NCBI GenBank assembly: GCA_024516035.1
Contig: CM044963.1
Span: 27,845,968-27,909,967 of the forward strand
Length of the DNA: 64,000 bases
Direction of reading: 5' to 3'
Source of the DNA: Bactericera cockerelli
Lineage: Eukaryota; Arthropoda; Insecta; Hemiptera; Triozidae
Below the pieces are notes generated by a model. It ran no database searches and was not told the origin of the DNA. It saw nothing but the letters and a program-made list of their open reading frames with translations. Positions 19,226 to 28,961 of this stretch are shown here, in pieces. The position numbers and the translations under genes are program-made. Numbering within the stretch: the stretch's first letter is position 1; each line of letters starts with the position of its first letter.

Positions 19226-20698
19226 ATGGCTAAACTAATTTTCGATATTTATACACTAACCATGGAAGAGGTACAATACGAGCTAGCTTTAAGAGGGGAA
19301 ACCCTAAAAGGCACAGAAAAAATCGACGACCTTCGTCGAATGCTCAGTAAAAATAAAAACAAAGAGGTCGCCCAGTTGGCCCCAGAACAACTACCAAATT
19401 TGGAGGCGGAGTTAGAAAGAATAGAAAGGGGACTAGATAATTTGAATACTCTCCTTGAAGGACTCGCTGACGGATCAACAAATTACAGACAAATCGAGAC
19501 GAGATACTTACATTACAAATCTCGAATAAGTAAATTTCCGGAATGTTCGCAAGAACAGAAGATATTGCTTAAATCACTTTCAGACAGATTCAAAGAACTT
19601 TTACAAAAATACATAAGCTACCGAGAAACCCTAAATACAAAAAGTTTTTTAAACATAACAACTACTCCCACATCAACGACCACCACTGCACAGTCATCAA
19701 ACACAGCACCACTAGTGAGCCTGGATAACACTCGCCACCTAACAGAACAGAGTACGTCATGTTCAGGTCCAGCAAGTATAACATGCCCAGTAACACAAAA
19801 CATAGTACACCAAGACCCAATTTTAAAACCGAAAACTCCCACGTTAAAACCAATTACATTTTCAGCTAAATTCGGTGAAAATATTAGCGATTTTCTTGAA
19901 AAATACAGGTTAGCGTGTCAAGTAAACGGGTGGGTTGGAAACATTAGAAAAACAGTTCTTCCATGTTACCTCGAGGGACCTGCGTCGGACTGGTACAATT
20001 ATAACATTAAAGAACACCATACTTGGGAAGACGTAGTAACATTGATCAAAACAGCTTTCGAAGAAGATATAGAAAAACGGATTTTATTAATAAAACTTAA
20101 AAGTAGGAAATTCAAAACAGACGATGAACCAACAATGGCATATATCCAGGACATTTTAACCTTATGTTCAAAAATAGATCCGCTTATGCCGTCCGATAGA
20201 ATTAAAGAATTTCTACTGGATGGCTTACCCCTAGATATGCTGAAAACAGTCATGTTAAGAGGTGACGACACTTTAGTTCAAGTGATAGACAATATCAAGA
20301 AAATAAACGGGGTAAACCGAATGGTCGACATTCGAAATACAGAGGTAGAACTTAATCAATGTAACTTCATAAATCATAATAAACAAAATAACTATGACAA
20401 AAACCGACAGGACGAAATCCTAGAGAGACTTAGAAATTTAGAATCGAATTATTCACAGAAACGCCCATTTCAACCCAGGTACAGGGATAATGGTCGAACT
20501 GGAGACGGTCGACCCACGTGTTTTAACTGTCATAAAATAGGACACTTAGCAAGATTTTGTAGAACTAGAAAAAACTTTGGTCAAACAACAAAACGTTCGG
20601 GAAACGGGGTCGTGGCTCATCAAGGAGGGGTAAACGAGCCACGAAGTACCTTAAATCCCCCAGCTACAGCCTGGTCGGACCAAAACCAACAGGCCTAA
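19226..20698 (+). CDS. gag: Gag polyprotein of the gypsy element
   Basis: ATG start, 490 residues. The N-terminal region (EEVQYELALRGE) is predicted helical. The capsid-type core lies at about residues 205-330: FSAKFGENISDFLEKY ... YLEGPASDWY ... EEDIEKRILLIKL. A single CCHC zinc knuckle CFNCHKIGHLARFC is at about residues 432-445 and would bind the genomic RNA. A basic Arg/Gly tail follows. The slippery site lies three to four codons after the knuckle, so the unshifted product ends about 40 residues later. Intact; forms the cytoplasmic virus-like particle. Confidence 0.9.
   Translation: MAKLIFDIYTLTMEEVQYELALRGETLKGTEKIDDLRRMLSKNKNKEVAQLAPEQLPNLEAELERIERGLDNLNTLLEGLADGSTNYRQIETRYLHYKSRISKFPECSQEQKILLKSLSDRFKELLQKYISYRETLNTKSFLNITTTPTSTTTTAQSSNTAPLVSLDNTRHLTEQSTSCSGPASITCPVTQNIVHQDPILKPKTPTLKPITFSAKFGENISDFLEKYRLACQVNGWVGNIRKTVLPCYLEGPASDWYNYNIKEHHTWEDVVTLIKTAFEEDIEKRILLIKLKSRKFKTDDEPTMAYIQDILTLCSKIDPLMPSDRIKEFLLDGLPLDMLKTVMLRGDDTLVQVIDNIKKINGVNRMVDIRNTEVELNQCNFINHNKQNNYDKNRQDEILERLRNLESNYSQKRPFQPRYRDNGRTGDGRPTCFNCHKIGHLARFCRTRKNFGQTTKRSGNGVVAHQGGVNEPRSTLNPPATAWSDQNQQA
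20569..20575 (+). promoter_or_regulatory. -1 ribosomal frameshift heptamer A-AAA-AAC
   Basis: AAAAAAC is phased exactly as X-XXY-YYZ in the gag frame (AAA at 20570, AAC at 20573). The -1 frame has a TAG at 20566-20568 immediately before and then stays open to 23877. A 9-bp stem, TCGTGGCTC (20610-20618) with GAGCCACGA (20636-20644), lies 34 nt downstream. That is further than the usual 5-9 nt, so a nearer structure may also contribute. Confidence 0.8.
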
Positions 20699-23600
20699 CT
20701 ACCATTAAAATATTCGAAGGCGACAACACTCACAGGGCTATTCTAGACTCTGGGAGTGCAATTTCAATTATCGATCAAAGTTTGGTTAACCCCAAAAATG
20801 TCCGAAACTGTAATATAAGGAAAGTCATTGCAGCAAACAACGAAAAAATGACCGTGTCAGGTATCGCGAGATTAAAGTTTTTCATTGATAAAAATTCAGA
20901 CTATCTTATTCAAGATTTCTACGTAATCAGAAATTTCACACCTTGCATTGTCCTTGGCACAGACTTTCTAGTAAAATACAAAGTCAGCATTATTTATCAT
21001 AACAATAAAATAGTATACACTCAGGATTATCGCAAGGTTACCGCCGATATCTATACTCAGAACAATAGGATATACAGTAATACTTTGTTAGTATCATCTG
21101 AACTAGACCATAATACAAGTGTAAACAATAAGGTGAATAGCACAATCAAGTTCAACATAGCAGATAACCTTAATAAGACACAAAGATTACAACTTAAGAA
21201 ATTATTAACCGAGTATGTAGATATTTTTTCCGCAGAACATGAAATTCCAGCGGGGAACGCCAGAGTACCCCCGGCCAGAATTTTACTCGAGGACGACATA
21301 CCAGTGGCGCGTCCTCCATATAGAACAGCACATAAAGAAAGGGAATTAATCGAGAGCCATGTCAACAAAATGTTAACAGCTGGAGTCATAAGAGAATCTC
21401 AATCCCCATATTCAGCACCCGTAGTATTGGTTAAAAAGTCTAACAAGGATCCCAGATTTTGCGTTGATTACAGATTGCTGAACAAAAAGGTAACCGACTA
21501 CAAATTTCCGATGCCGAGAACAGACGATTTCTTAAACCACCTGAATGGAGCTAAATTTTTCACGTGTTTAGATTTGAAAAATTGTTTCTGGCAAATTCCA
21601 TTAGCAGAGGAAGACAAACATAAGACAGCTTTTGCCACCAGTAACGCGCTGCACGAATATAACGTACTCCCTTTCGGCCTGAAATCTAGCCCTAGTATAT
21701 GTCAAAAGGCGATGTACGACGCAGTCAAAGGACTCTTATGGAACACCGTGTTAGTGTACGTAGACGACTGGCTAGTGGCAGATTCAGATTTTGAATCTCA
21801 CCTAATTAGCCTAAGAAAAGTGTTTCAGAGATTAAGAGAGGTAAATCTAAAAGTTAAACCAGAAAAATGTATGTTCGGAAAGAACTTAATCAAAGTATTG
21901 GGACATATGGTCTCAGCAGAAGGCATAGCTCCCGACGAAGAAAAGCTAAGAAGCGTTAAGCTCTTCCCCAGACCAAAAACAGTCAAACAAGTTCGAAGTT
22001 GGTTAGGACTATCTAATTATTACCGAATGTTTATTCCACAGTACGCACAACTAACCAAAAACCTACAGGAACTCACGAAGAAGAATGCCAAGTTCCAGTG
22101 GAAAACGGAGCACGAAAAAGAATTCCAACTCATAAAGGAAAAGCTCCTTACAGCACCAGTTCTACGCCACTTCAATCCTGCCCTGAAAACAGAATTGGTC
22201 ATCGACGCATCAGACTATGGTGTTGGAGCTATTATTCAACAAAGAGGCCCCAACGACAAGGCAGGCACAGGGAACGTCGTGGCATATGCATCACGGAATT
22301 TAAGGGGAGCAGAACTGAAATATTTCACAACGGAGAAAGAAATGCTCGCACTAGTTTTCGGAACCACAGTATTCAGAAATTACCTGTGGGGAACCAAGTT
22401 CACAGTAATCACGGACCATGCCAGTCTACGGTATTGGAACAATATCAAGAACCCATCATCAAGACTCATGAGATTCGTACTTAGATTAAGCGAATTTGAC
22501 TTCGACGTAGTGCACAAGGCAGGAAAGTTGAACACGGCAGCGGATGCCCTAAGCAGAACACCAACAGACAGCCCGTTGTACAACATAGAAGAGGAGGAAA
22601 TTCCATGTTTTAACATCAGATTAGAAAATATGGATAACCTGCAGATGCAAGACCCAGGACTAGCAGAAATTATAAAAGCCTTTAATAATCCAGAAGCAAA
22701 AAGAAACATCAGAAGAAAGGTCAGAAGGTACATCCTAGAAAAAGGCATTCTATATAAAAATATAAACCATAACGGTCAAAGTTACAAAGTGATAGTAATA
22801 CCGTGCAACCTTAGACCCGAAATTCTGAATAGCGTCCACGACTCCCCACTCACAGGAGCACACCTAGGAAGAGATAAATGCATGCTGAAATTAAAAACAC
22901 GTTATTTCTGGGAAAACATGTATAACGACATAGAAGAATACGTCAGGTCATGTCCCGACTGTCAGCATATGAAACGAGGATCAAGCAAACACCCCAATGG
23001 CCTCTTGCAGCCCATCAAAGCCCCAAGTCAACCATTCGAACACATATGCATAGACATAGTCGGACCATTCGTAAGAGCCTTCGACAAAAGTAAGTACATA
23101 ATCACATGTGTAGATTTCGCGACCAGATATGCAGAAGCAAAGGCTGTACAAGCCGCCACAGCCGAAGAAGTAGCCACCTTTTTATACGAAATAATAACAA
23201 GACACGGAGCATTCAAGAAATTAAGCTGCGACAGAGGAAGTCAATTCCGATCGAAAGTTATCTCCAATCTAATGGAACAGATAGGCGCATTTCAATCATT
23301 TTCTACAGCCTATCACCCAGCTTCACAAGGCGTAGTGGAAAGATTCCACGCAAGCCTAACCAACATGCTCGCAGCCTACACTTCCAGCGATCAGAAGGAC
23401 TGGAACCAGAGCTTACCATCAGTTTTGTTCGCGTACAACACCAGCACGAACAAAAGCACGAAATACTCACCCTTCGAACTAGTGTACGGACGACAGGCCA
23501 CACTTCCCTTAGACGTAGCACTGTCCAACACTGACCCAGAAACACAAGATAAAAGAATCACTAAGATAAAAGAATGGCGAGAAAAAGCCGCGAGTAATCT

Positions 23601-23877
23601 AGAATCAGCACAAAAAACGATTAAACAATATTTCGACAAGAAAAGATCCGACACCAAGTTCAAAGTACATGACAAGGTTATGTTGTACAACCCGGCAAGA
23701 AAAGTAGGCCGAACGGACAAGTTAGACCCGAAATACTACGGGCCACTGACAATCACAAGAGTGGTATCAGATGTGAACTACGAAGTTGAAGGCAAACTTA
23801 GTAGTAAGAAAAACTTTAAAGATGTAGTTCACATAGAAAGATTAAAGCCATTCTACGAAGACAACTCTAGAGAATAA
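20569..23877 (+). CDS. pol: Pol polyprotein: protease, RT, RNase H, integrase
   Basis: Reached from gag by -1 frameshifting; there is no ATG requirement. The protease active site ILDSGSAISIID is near 20740-20775. RT: FCVDYRLLNKK, CLDLKNCFWQIPL, LPFGLKSSP and the active site YVDD at 21757-21768. RNase H: ELVIDASDYGVGA, TTEKEMLAL and TDHASLRYW. Integrase: an HHCC zinc motif (H...H then CPDC at ~22955), then D in CIDIVGPF, D in CDRGSQFRS and E in GVVERFH at ~23339. A GPY-like end is at KYYGPLTITRV. About 1103 codons with no break. Completeness together with gag suggests recent activity. No chromodomain is evident. Confidence 0.92.
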   Translation, partial: KKLWSNNKTFGKRGRGSSRRGKRATKYLKSPSYSLVGPKPTGLTTIKIFEGDNTHRAILDSGSAISIIDQSLVNPKNVRNCNIRKVIAANNEKMTVSGIARLKFFIDKNSDYLIQDFYVIRNFTPCIVLGTDFLVKYKVSIIYHNNKIVYTQDYRKVTADIYTQNNRIYSNTLLVSSELDHNTSVNNKVNSTIKFNIADNLNKTQRLQLKKLLTEYVDIFSAEHEIPAGNARVPPARILLEDDIPVARPPYRTAHKERELIESHVNKMLTAGVIRESQSPYSAPVVLVKKSNKDPRFCVDYRLLNKKVTDYKFPMPRTDDFLNHLNGAKFFTCLDLKNCFWQIPLAEEDKHKTAFATSNALHEYNVLPFGLKSSPSICQKAMYDAVKGLLWNTVLVYVDDWLVADSDFESHLISLRKVFQRLREVNLKVKPEKCMFGKNLIKVLGHMVSAEGIAPDEEKLRSVKLFPRPKTVKQVRSWLGLSNYYRMFIPQYAQLTKNLQELTKKNAKFQWKTEHEKEFQLIKEKLLTAPVLRHFNPALKTELVIDASDYGVGAIIQQRGPNDKAGTGNVVAYASRNLRGAELKYFTTEKEMLALVFGTTVFRNYLWGTKFTVITDHASLRYWNNIKNPSSRLMRFVLRLSEFDFDVVHKAGKLNTAADALSRTPTDSPLYNIEEEEIPCFNIRLENMDNLQMQDPGLAEIIKAFNNPEAKRNIRRKVRRYILEKGILYKNINHNGQSYKVIVIPCNLRPEILNSVHDSPLTGAHLGRDKCMLKLKTRYFWENMYNDIEEYVRSCPDCQHMKRGSSKHPNGLLQPIKAPSQPFEHICIDIVGPFVRAFDKSKYIITCVDFATRYAEAKAVQAATAEEVATFLYEIITRHGAFKKLSCDRGSQFRSKVISNLMEQIGAFQSFSTAYHPASQGVVERFHASLTNMLAAYTSSDQKDWNQSLPSVLFAYNTSTNKSTKYSPFELVYGRQATLPLDVALSNTDPETQDKRITKIKEWREKAASNLESAQKTIKQYFDKKRSDTKFKVHDKVMLYNPARKVGRTDKLDPKYYGPLTITRVVSDVNYEVEGKLSSKKNFKDVVHIERLKPFYEDNSRE
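20610..20644 (+). other. Stem-loop downstream of the slippery site
   Basis: 9-bp perfect stem with a 17-nt loop inside the gag/pol overlap. A candidate stimulator of frameshifting, but the spacing is long. Confidence 0.45.
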
Positions 23878-24590
23878 CGGTAAGTATATATACAGGTTCA
23901 TAATCGGGGTTGGTCCCCGATACCGGGCTAACAGCCCTGGCGCCCGAAACAACAAACAAACACTGGGAACCCTAACCCATACCTTAGGCTCATGGGATAT
24001 AGATCTGAACTTTTCTTGTCCGAAAGAAACTCTAAAACTGGTCAACGTTTGAACGCAGTAACGACTTCCCCCATTTTAAACCTTCCTTCAGACACCCTTC
24101 CAAAAGTATGAATGTATCCTTATTAACTAGAATGAATGGTTTCAGTAAATTCTCCAGTGCTTCCCAGGGCCGGGAACACAAGGTATGCATGTGACAGAAC
24201 GAATGTGTGAATACGAATGAACGAAAGGATTGAATGCATGGACCAGCGAATAAAGTAAATCGCGAGACAAGAAGAGCTTTTACAAAAAAGATAATTGTCA
24301 GACAATCCCTAAGAAAAAAAAAAAAAAAAAAACGTACCTATTAAGAAGTATCTAATTTAAATCAGGTACAGTGAGATAGTAAAAATATATTTATGTAACC
24401 TTGAATATTATACTTGAATCTTATGTTATATGTTATCTAAACCCGAATGTTATATTATAGGTAGAGTTTGCAGTACATAGTAAGTAATTGATACAATGTT
24501 TAAAATACCGTATAGCTAATAATGTTTTTCAATACCTTAGTCATAAAAATTATGGATATATAATATATATATACCAGGTAAACACTAATT
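23878..24590. other. Gypsy 3' internal region, non-coding
   Basis: About 430 bp of ordinary composition, an A20 run near 24315-24332, then AT-rich DNA. No env-like frame and no membrane-segment coding was seen. Confidence 0.6.
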
Positions 24591-24591
24591 A

Positions 24592-24790
24592 AGATTTATA
24601 ATATTATGCACCACAGTTAAGATTTATAATATTTACAATAATTAAGATTTATAATATCTAAGATTTACAATATATTATGCACCACAGTTAAGATTTATAT
24701 TATTTATAATAGTTTATAATAGTTAAGATCTATAATACCTAAGATTTACAATATATTATGCACCACAAAAGATATCTATAAAATAATACA
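24592..24790. repeat. AT-rich degenerate tandem repeat inside the gypsy element
   Basis: Repeated TTAAGATTTATAATAT and TATTATGCACCACA(GTT) blocks in 3-4 imperfect copies. Confidence 0.8.
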
Positions 24791-24893
24791 TTGTTCACAA
24801 TTTATAATATGCCGATACTGCTTATATTTAGGTGGACAAAACAATATAATTTTTGTTCTCATGTTATCTTTATAATTGTTGATTATACAGAAA

Positions 24894-25391
24894 ATGGAAG
24901 CCCTAGTCCAAATACTACAAAGCAACAACAATCCCCAGCCCCACCACCGCCAGTACGAGTCACGGAAAAGCAATTACAACTCATACAATAAGAACAAGAA
25001 GGACAGCAGAGCACATGAACGGATGGAGGTAGTGTGTAAGATGGTCACCCTACTCAGGAAAAACACTAGTGAAGGAACGAGAAGACCAACTCCCATCTGG
25101 CACCATACAGCACAAGCAACAACGACAATAACAACCCGTTGCGGCGAAACAACACCAACACCACCAACCGGCCCGGCAGTCAAACCCCTCTTCCACCCAT
25201 TGGCCACATCAACTATAACATCTGACTCCGGCTCAACAACATTTAGCCTAAAATCCACCGGAACACCCAACCAATTCCAGACAAAAGCCATGATTCATAG
25301 GGAAGAAACACCGATAAATACAAAAAAGAACACGGGAGGGAACAACGGAACCCCTCGCCTGCAGAATTTCAGGCGAATCCCAACAGAATAA
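24894..25391 (+). CDS. Orphan ORF3 between pol and the 3' LTR (165 aa)
   Basis: First ATG MEALVQILQSNNNPQPHHRQ; rich in Asn, Gln, Thr and Pro, with no signal peptide or membrane segment, so not an ordinary env. A 3' splice site (ATTGTTGATTATACAG, ending 24890) sits 3 bp before the ATG. With the GTAAGT donor at 19094/19095 it would allow a spliced subgenomic RNA, as errantiviruses use for env. The function is unknown, and chance openness cannot be excluded. Confidence 0.4.
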   Translation: MEALVQILQSNNNPQPHHRQYESRKSNYNSYNKNKKDSRAHERMEVVCKMVTLLRKNTSEGTRRPTPIWHHTAQATTTITTRCGETTPTPPTGPAVKPLFHPLATSTITSDSGSTTFSLKSTGTPNQFQTKAMIHREETPINTKKNTGGNNGTPRLQNFRRIPTE

Positions 25392-25733
25392 CCGCACCGC
25401 AATGGACACAGCCCACCAAAAGTTAAGACAAAAACACCGAGAAAACGTCACAGAATACAAGCAAGGGTGACCCTCCGAGAAACACACACGCACACACCTC
25501 CAGACGAAACAAGCTGCTCCGACACAGCACCAGCGGCAGCAACAACACGGCAGACACCGACAAGCAGAGAAAGGACGGACTAGGGCCCACCTGCATCTAT
25601 AAAATTTAAATTACCATGTATAATAATGTTCATTATATTAAACCCATGTATGTAGATTAATCAAAATGAAAAAAAAAATATAGAGACAAAGGAGGGGGTC
25701 GGTCGGGGTCGCTTTAGGGAAAGTGCGTTTTTT

Positions 25734-25741
25734 GGGGGGGG
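25734..25741 (+). other. G8 run, possible polypurine tract end
   Basis: GGGGGGGG directly precedes the 3' LTR, where plus-strand priming should start. The T-run before it is atypical and may be a base-calling error in this low-quality stretch. Confidence 0.4.
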
Positions 25742-26119
25742 TGTCATAGGGACGGGTAACCTCCCATCCGCGAATAACATCGTGTAAAAAATTTCCATAG
25801 GCTTCAGAAAAGACAGGAAGATAACAGTGACACCTTGCCAAAACAGACACATGAACCATTAAATCTAAAGATAACCTAGTCTGATAATACAAAAAATCAA
25901 TATAGGACAAGTCTACAAAAAATGTGGAAGAAACCATCGATAAACACTCATATAAACCTAAAAAAAGGGGGGACAAGTCAGTTGTCTCCCGAGTCAAAAA
26001 CCCCATCGCTTCAGGATCTCGCTCACGACTCATGAACACCTCTTGACGCAGCCCCCCCTGGTCGCCCTCCTCCAATTCATCGAAACAAAGCCTTTCGTCT
26101 TCCCCTTATTCCCCATTCA
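25742..26119 (+). repeat. 3' LTR (378 bp, indel-rich)
   Basis: Collinear with the 5' LTR from TGTCATAGGGAC to CCCCATTCA, but with many small deletions and A/C/G homopolymer changes. These look like unpolished long-read errors rather than evolved substitutions. Confidence 0.85.
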
Positions 26120-26123
26120 ATAT

Positions 26124-26650
26124 TAGTGCGGAAAAAACCCTTTGGCCCCGGGCCCCTTGTCAAGGGTCCATAAATAGCCCCACCGGTACAAAAATAAACC
26201 TAGATTAAAGTAATACAAGAAAAACGAAATTAAAAAAAGTTCGCAGATGATGCTGTATTTTCCCCCTTAAAAAGGACGTAAAAAACTGCAGTCCAAAAAC
26301 CCCAAACAGATTCATCAACTGCAAAAAAATTTAACAAACAATCATATCTACCTAAACCAGAAGAAAACTGAGGCATTAGTCTGGGGTACAAAAACAAAAA
26401 TTTTGATATAAAATTTCAAAATCTAATGTCATGAGCGCAATGTTTTGAACTAAAAACTTATTTACCCCTTGTAACTGTCACCAGATAGAAAATAGTGACG
26501 AAGCCAAATATCGGGATTTTTATAGACTGCGAGTTTAAAATGAAAAAAAACTTTTATAACCTCTGCTCAAAGCTTCGAATACTTAATTCCAAATTAACGT
26601 AATAAATGCCAAACATTTCCATTTCGACCCAAAAAAATCTTACTTTCTTT
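26124..26650 (+). pseudogene. LINE ORF2, 3' part of the RT after the gypsy insertion
   Basis: Resumes the CR1-like RT. A degraded PQG..LGPL-like segment is at ~26125-26180, and the second catalytic motif FADDAVFS is at about 26243-26266. LNQKKTEALVWGT is near 26355-26390, and IVTEAKYRDFYRLRV-like sequence (KYLG-type motif) is near 26490-26530. It is riddled with homopolymer indels up to the N gap, so the frame cannot be followed. The split and order match 16677-18667. Confidence 0.75.
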
Positions 26651-26754
26651 AGTGGGCTCCTCTTTTGGATAAATTTAAGTGGCCCCTTTTTTTTTAAAAA
26701 AAAAATTAAATTATTCCCTTTTATTAAAAAAACTTTTTTTTTCTTTTTTTTTAA

Positions 26755-26854
26755 NNNNNNNNNNNNNNNNNNNNNNNNNNNNNNNNNNNNNNNNNNNNNN
26801 NNNNNNNNNNNNNNNNNNNNNNNNNNNNNNNNNNNNNNNNNNNNNNNNNNNNNN
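26755..26854. other. Assembly gap, 100 N
   Basis: Exactly 100 Ns, a conventional placeholder of unknown true size. The LINE 3' end and any unique DNA before 26855 are missing. Confidence 1.
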
Positions 26855-26878
26855 ACAGTGTAGATTTCTATAAATAAC

Positions 26879-27774
26879 ATATACAGGGTCTTCATAAAGT
26901 CTCACCCAGGCCTAGGTTTCTCGAAAACGACTCAGAATATCAAAAAACGCAAAAACCCGTATTCCTTTATATTAAGGAGGATTGATTTTCAGCCAATTTT
27001 TTTTTGTCTACACGGCCCCAGTCAGGCTGGGCATGGACCAACTTTAAAATCTTAAATAGAATGGTATGTCTTGTGGCATATTGTTTTAAAGGTCTTATTG
27101 AGAGAAGTTCATTACAATAAATTTCAGTGTCCTACAACTTACCGTTCTCGAGATACAGGGTCGGACGTCCTGCGTAATATCCCTATATTTTGACCTATAA
27201 CTCGTTAACCGTAAATTATGGAGAAAAATTTTCTTGATAATAATAACTCCTTATGACAAGACCTTTCGAACAAGTTATAACTCGACATACTCTGTTGATG
27301 TTAGTTTCTGGTCGGTTTCGTCAGCCAGCCGGACGAACAGTCGAAAAAAATTTAACGAAAAAACAAATGAAGTTTTAACTTGTTCGAAAGTTCTTGCCAT
27401 AAGGAGTTATTATTAACAAGAAAAAATTTCTCCATAATTTACGGTTAACGAGTTATAGGTCATAATATAGGGATATTACGCAGGACGTCCGACCCTGTAT
27501 CTCGAGAACGGTAAGTTGTAGCTCACTAAATTTTGTTGTAATGAACTTCTCTCAATAAGACCTTTAAAACAATATGCCACAAGACATACCATTCTATTTA
27601 AGATTTTAAAGTTGGTCCATGCCCAGCCTGACTGGGGCCTTGTAGGCAAAAAAAAATTGGCTGAAAATCAATCCCTCTAAATATAAAGGAATACGGGTTT
27701 TTGCGTTTTTTGATATTCTGAGTCGTTTTCTAGAAACCTAGGCCTGGGTGAGACTTTATGAAGACCCTGTATAT
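26879..27774. mobile_element. Foldback element, two 404-bp arms (896 bp)
   Basis: Left arm 26879-27282 and right arm 27371-27774 are near-perfect reverse complements around an 88-bp spacer. The ends read ATATACAGGGTCTTCATAAA and its complement. TATACAGGGT-type ends flanked by TA are common in Tc1/mariner-like non-autonomous elements, but the class is inferred. No transposase is encoded; RNA across it would form a very long hairpin. Confidence 0.9.
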
Positions 27775-27821
27775 ACACACACATACATACCTACAGAATT
27801 AGTTTGTAGATATAGATAAAA

Positions 27822-28047
27822 GACTAGCGGGCTGTCGCCCGCTTTGCGGGCCGAGGCATGGCCGTGAAAGCAAAAAATCCTTTTTCGCCAATGGCAGGTG
27901 TTGTAGTGGGAATTTCGAAAAATCCCGTCTAATTGCACATCTAGACTATAAGTCAAAGCTACCTACCATTTTTCAGCTCGCTAGGTATTACGGTTTGGGC
28001 TGTAGAGCGATGATCAGTCAGTGACTTTGACATTTATATATTAAGAT
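27822..28047 (+). repeat. Dispersed repeat G, copy 1
   Basis: Starts ACTAGCGGGCTGTCGCCCGC, where GCGGGC/GCCCGC/GCGGGC can form two alternative 6-bp stems. It contains GAGGCATGGCCGTGAA and TTTTTCGCCAATGGCAGGTG and ends GACATTTATATATTAAGAT. Other copies are at 30830-31047 (rearranged) and 37228-37455. Confidence 0.85.
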
Positions 28048-28049
28048 AA

Positions 28050-28545
28050 TAAAAAAATCCCAAGGAAATTTTAGAAACACAAAAAAAGACAAACCAAAAA
28101 ATTCCTTTTTGAGTTTAGAATCTTTATTTTTGATCAGTTCATTACAGATCACAGGTAGCTTCTTTTAATTCAGAAGGTTGCCATATTCTCCTTCTAACAT
28201 CCTGTCTCCCATTGATCTTCGGCCATTCTCTTGCATTCTTCAAAGTTGGTGTGTTCGTACTGTTCATTCAGTCCAAGATGTTGTCAATCTCTTCCTCGCC
28301 TTCCATCTACTTTGTCTGTCTTTGTCTTCAACCTGTCCTGCGCGTATCTGGATTTTTGAAACTTGAAGATCCGAATTCGTGTTCCACTTCGTTGGACTCA
28401 GATGTTGTGAGTCCAGTCGGCCTCCTCATCACCCCTTGTAGCCGATCCCTAACCTCCAGTTAGTTGGAACACGAATTTCCAAGATGTTACAGTTAAGTCT
28501 TCTTCTTATTTTTGAATATTCCTCTACAGAAATTTTTGATTTTGT
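28050..28545. other. Unassigned, possible LINE 3' trace
   Basis: On the minus strand a short frame near 28270-28190 encodes LNEQYEHTNFEECKRMAED, weakly like the C-terminus of an RTE/Jockey RT. The signal is too short to assign. TGTTCCACTTCGTTGGACTC/GAGTCCAGTCGG lies nearby as a small imperfect inverted repeat. Confidence 0.3.
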
Positions 28546-28549
28546 AGGT

Positions 28550-28915
28550 GTAGTTATTTAGTGTGTAGACGTCAAATTTCTTCTTGCAGAGAACTTCGAC
28601 TGTAGTGTGTCATAACTTATTATTTGTGTTCACGAAAATTTTATTTTGCATATAATTTTGATATTGGGGGTGTAATAACTTAGTTTGTGTTAAGACGAAA
28701 AATTTCCATTGCCGGTAATTTTGATATATAGTGGTGTGTTAACTTGGCTCGTGTGAACAACAAATTTCTTCTTGCGCATAATTTTGATGGTGGTGTGATA
28801 TAACTTGGCTTGTGTTCGCAGAAAATTTTGTCTTGCAGATAATTTTGATAAATGTATAGTGGTGAGTTGACTTGGCCTTGTGTGTACTTGCGCATAATTT
28901 TGATTGTGATTGAAC
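28550..28915. repeat. Degenerate ~63-bp tandem repeat
   Basis: About six units of the type TAACTTGGCTCGTGTG ... AAATTTTCTTCTTGCAGATAATTTTGAT (shown in two short parts). Related units are at 32690-32770, 32945-32995 and, reversed, 33690-33760. Confidence 0.75.
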
Positions 28916-28961
28916 TTGGTGAGGGATCATATGTGTTTAACGCCGTCGATCATACGGCCTC

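Larger units (their letters stand above)
18668..26119 (+). mobile_element. Ty3/gypsy LTR retrotransposon
   Basis: 7.45 kb with LTRs at both ends, both starting TGTCATAGGGAC and ending ...CA. ATAT precedes (18664-18667) and follows (26120-26123) as a target duplication. The order is leader intron, gag, pol through a -1 frameshift site, an AT-rich region, an orphan ORF, a G-run and the 3' LTR. The host is the LINE described above. No primer-binding site beginning TGG follows the 5' LTR, so the priming tRNA is unclear. Confidence 0.92.
15574..26650 (+). mobile_element. CR1-like LINE, split by a gypsy insertion
   Basis: ORF1 (15574-16617) and ORF2 (from 16677) of one LINE. ORF2 stops at 18667 where an LTR starts, and coding resemblance resumes at 26124 after the other LTR with the second half of the RT. 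The 5' end is uncertain: a 5' UTR of 150-250 bp with TATAAATA near 15472 is plausible. The 3' end is lost in the N gap. Confidence 0.8.

Noticed and set aside
22098..22484. Secondary ORFs inside the gypsy pol (also 21057-21389, 22380-22748, 23106-23545)
   Set aside because: Shadow frames of a clearly conserved pol reading frame.
25638..26075. 145-aa minus-strand ORF across the 3' LTR
   Set aside because: Lies in indel-rich LTR sequence, antisense to the element, with no counterpart in the 5' LTR.
26554..26905. ORFs spanning 26755-26854
   Set aside because: They read through the run of Ns and have no sequence support.
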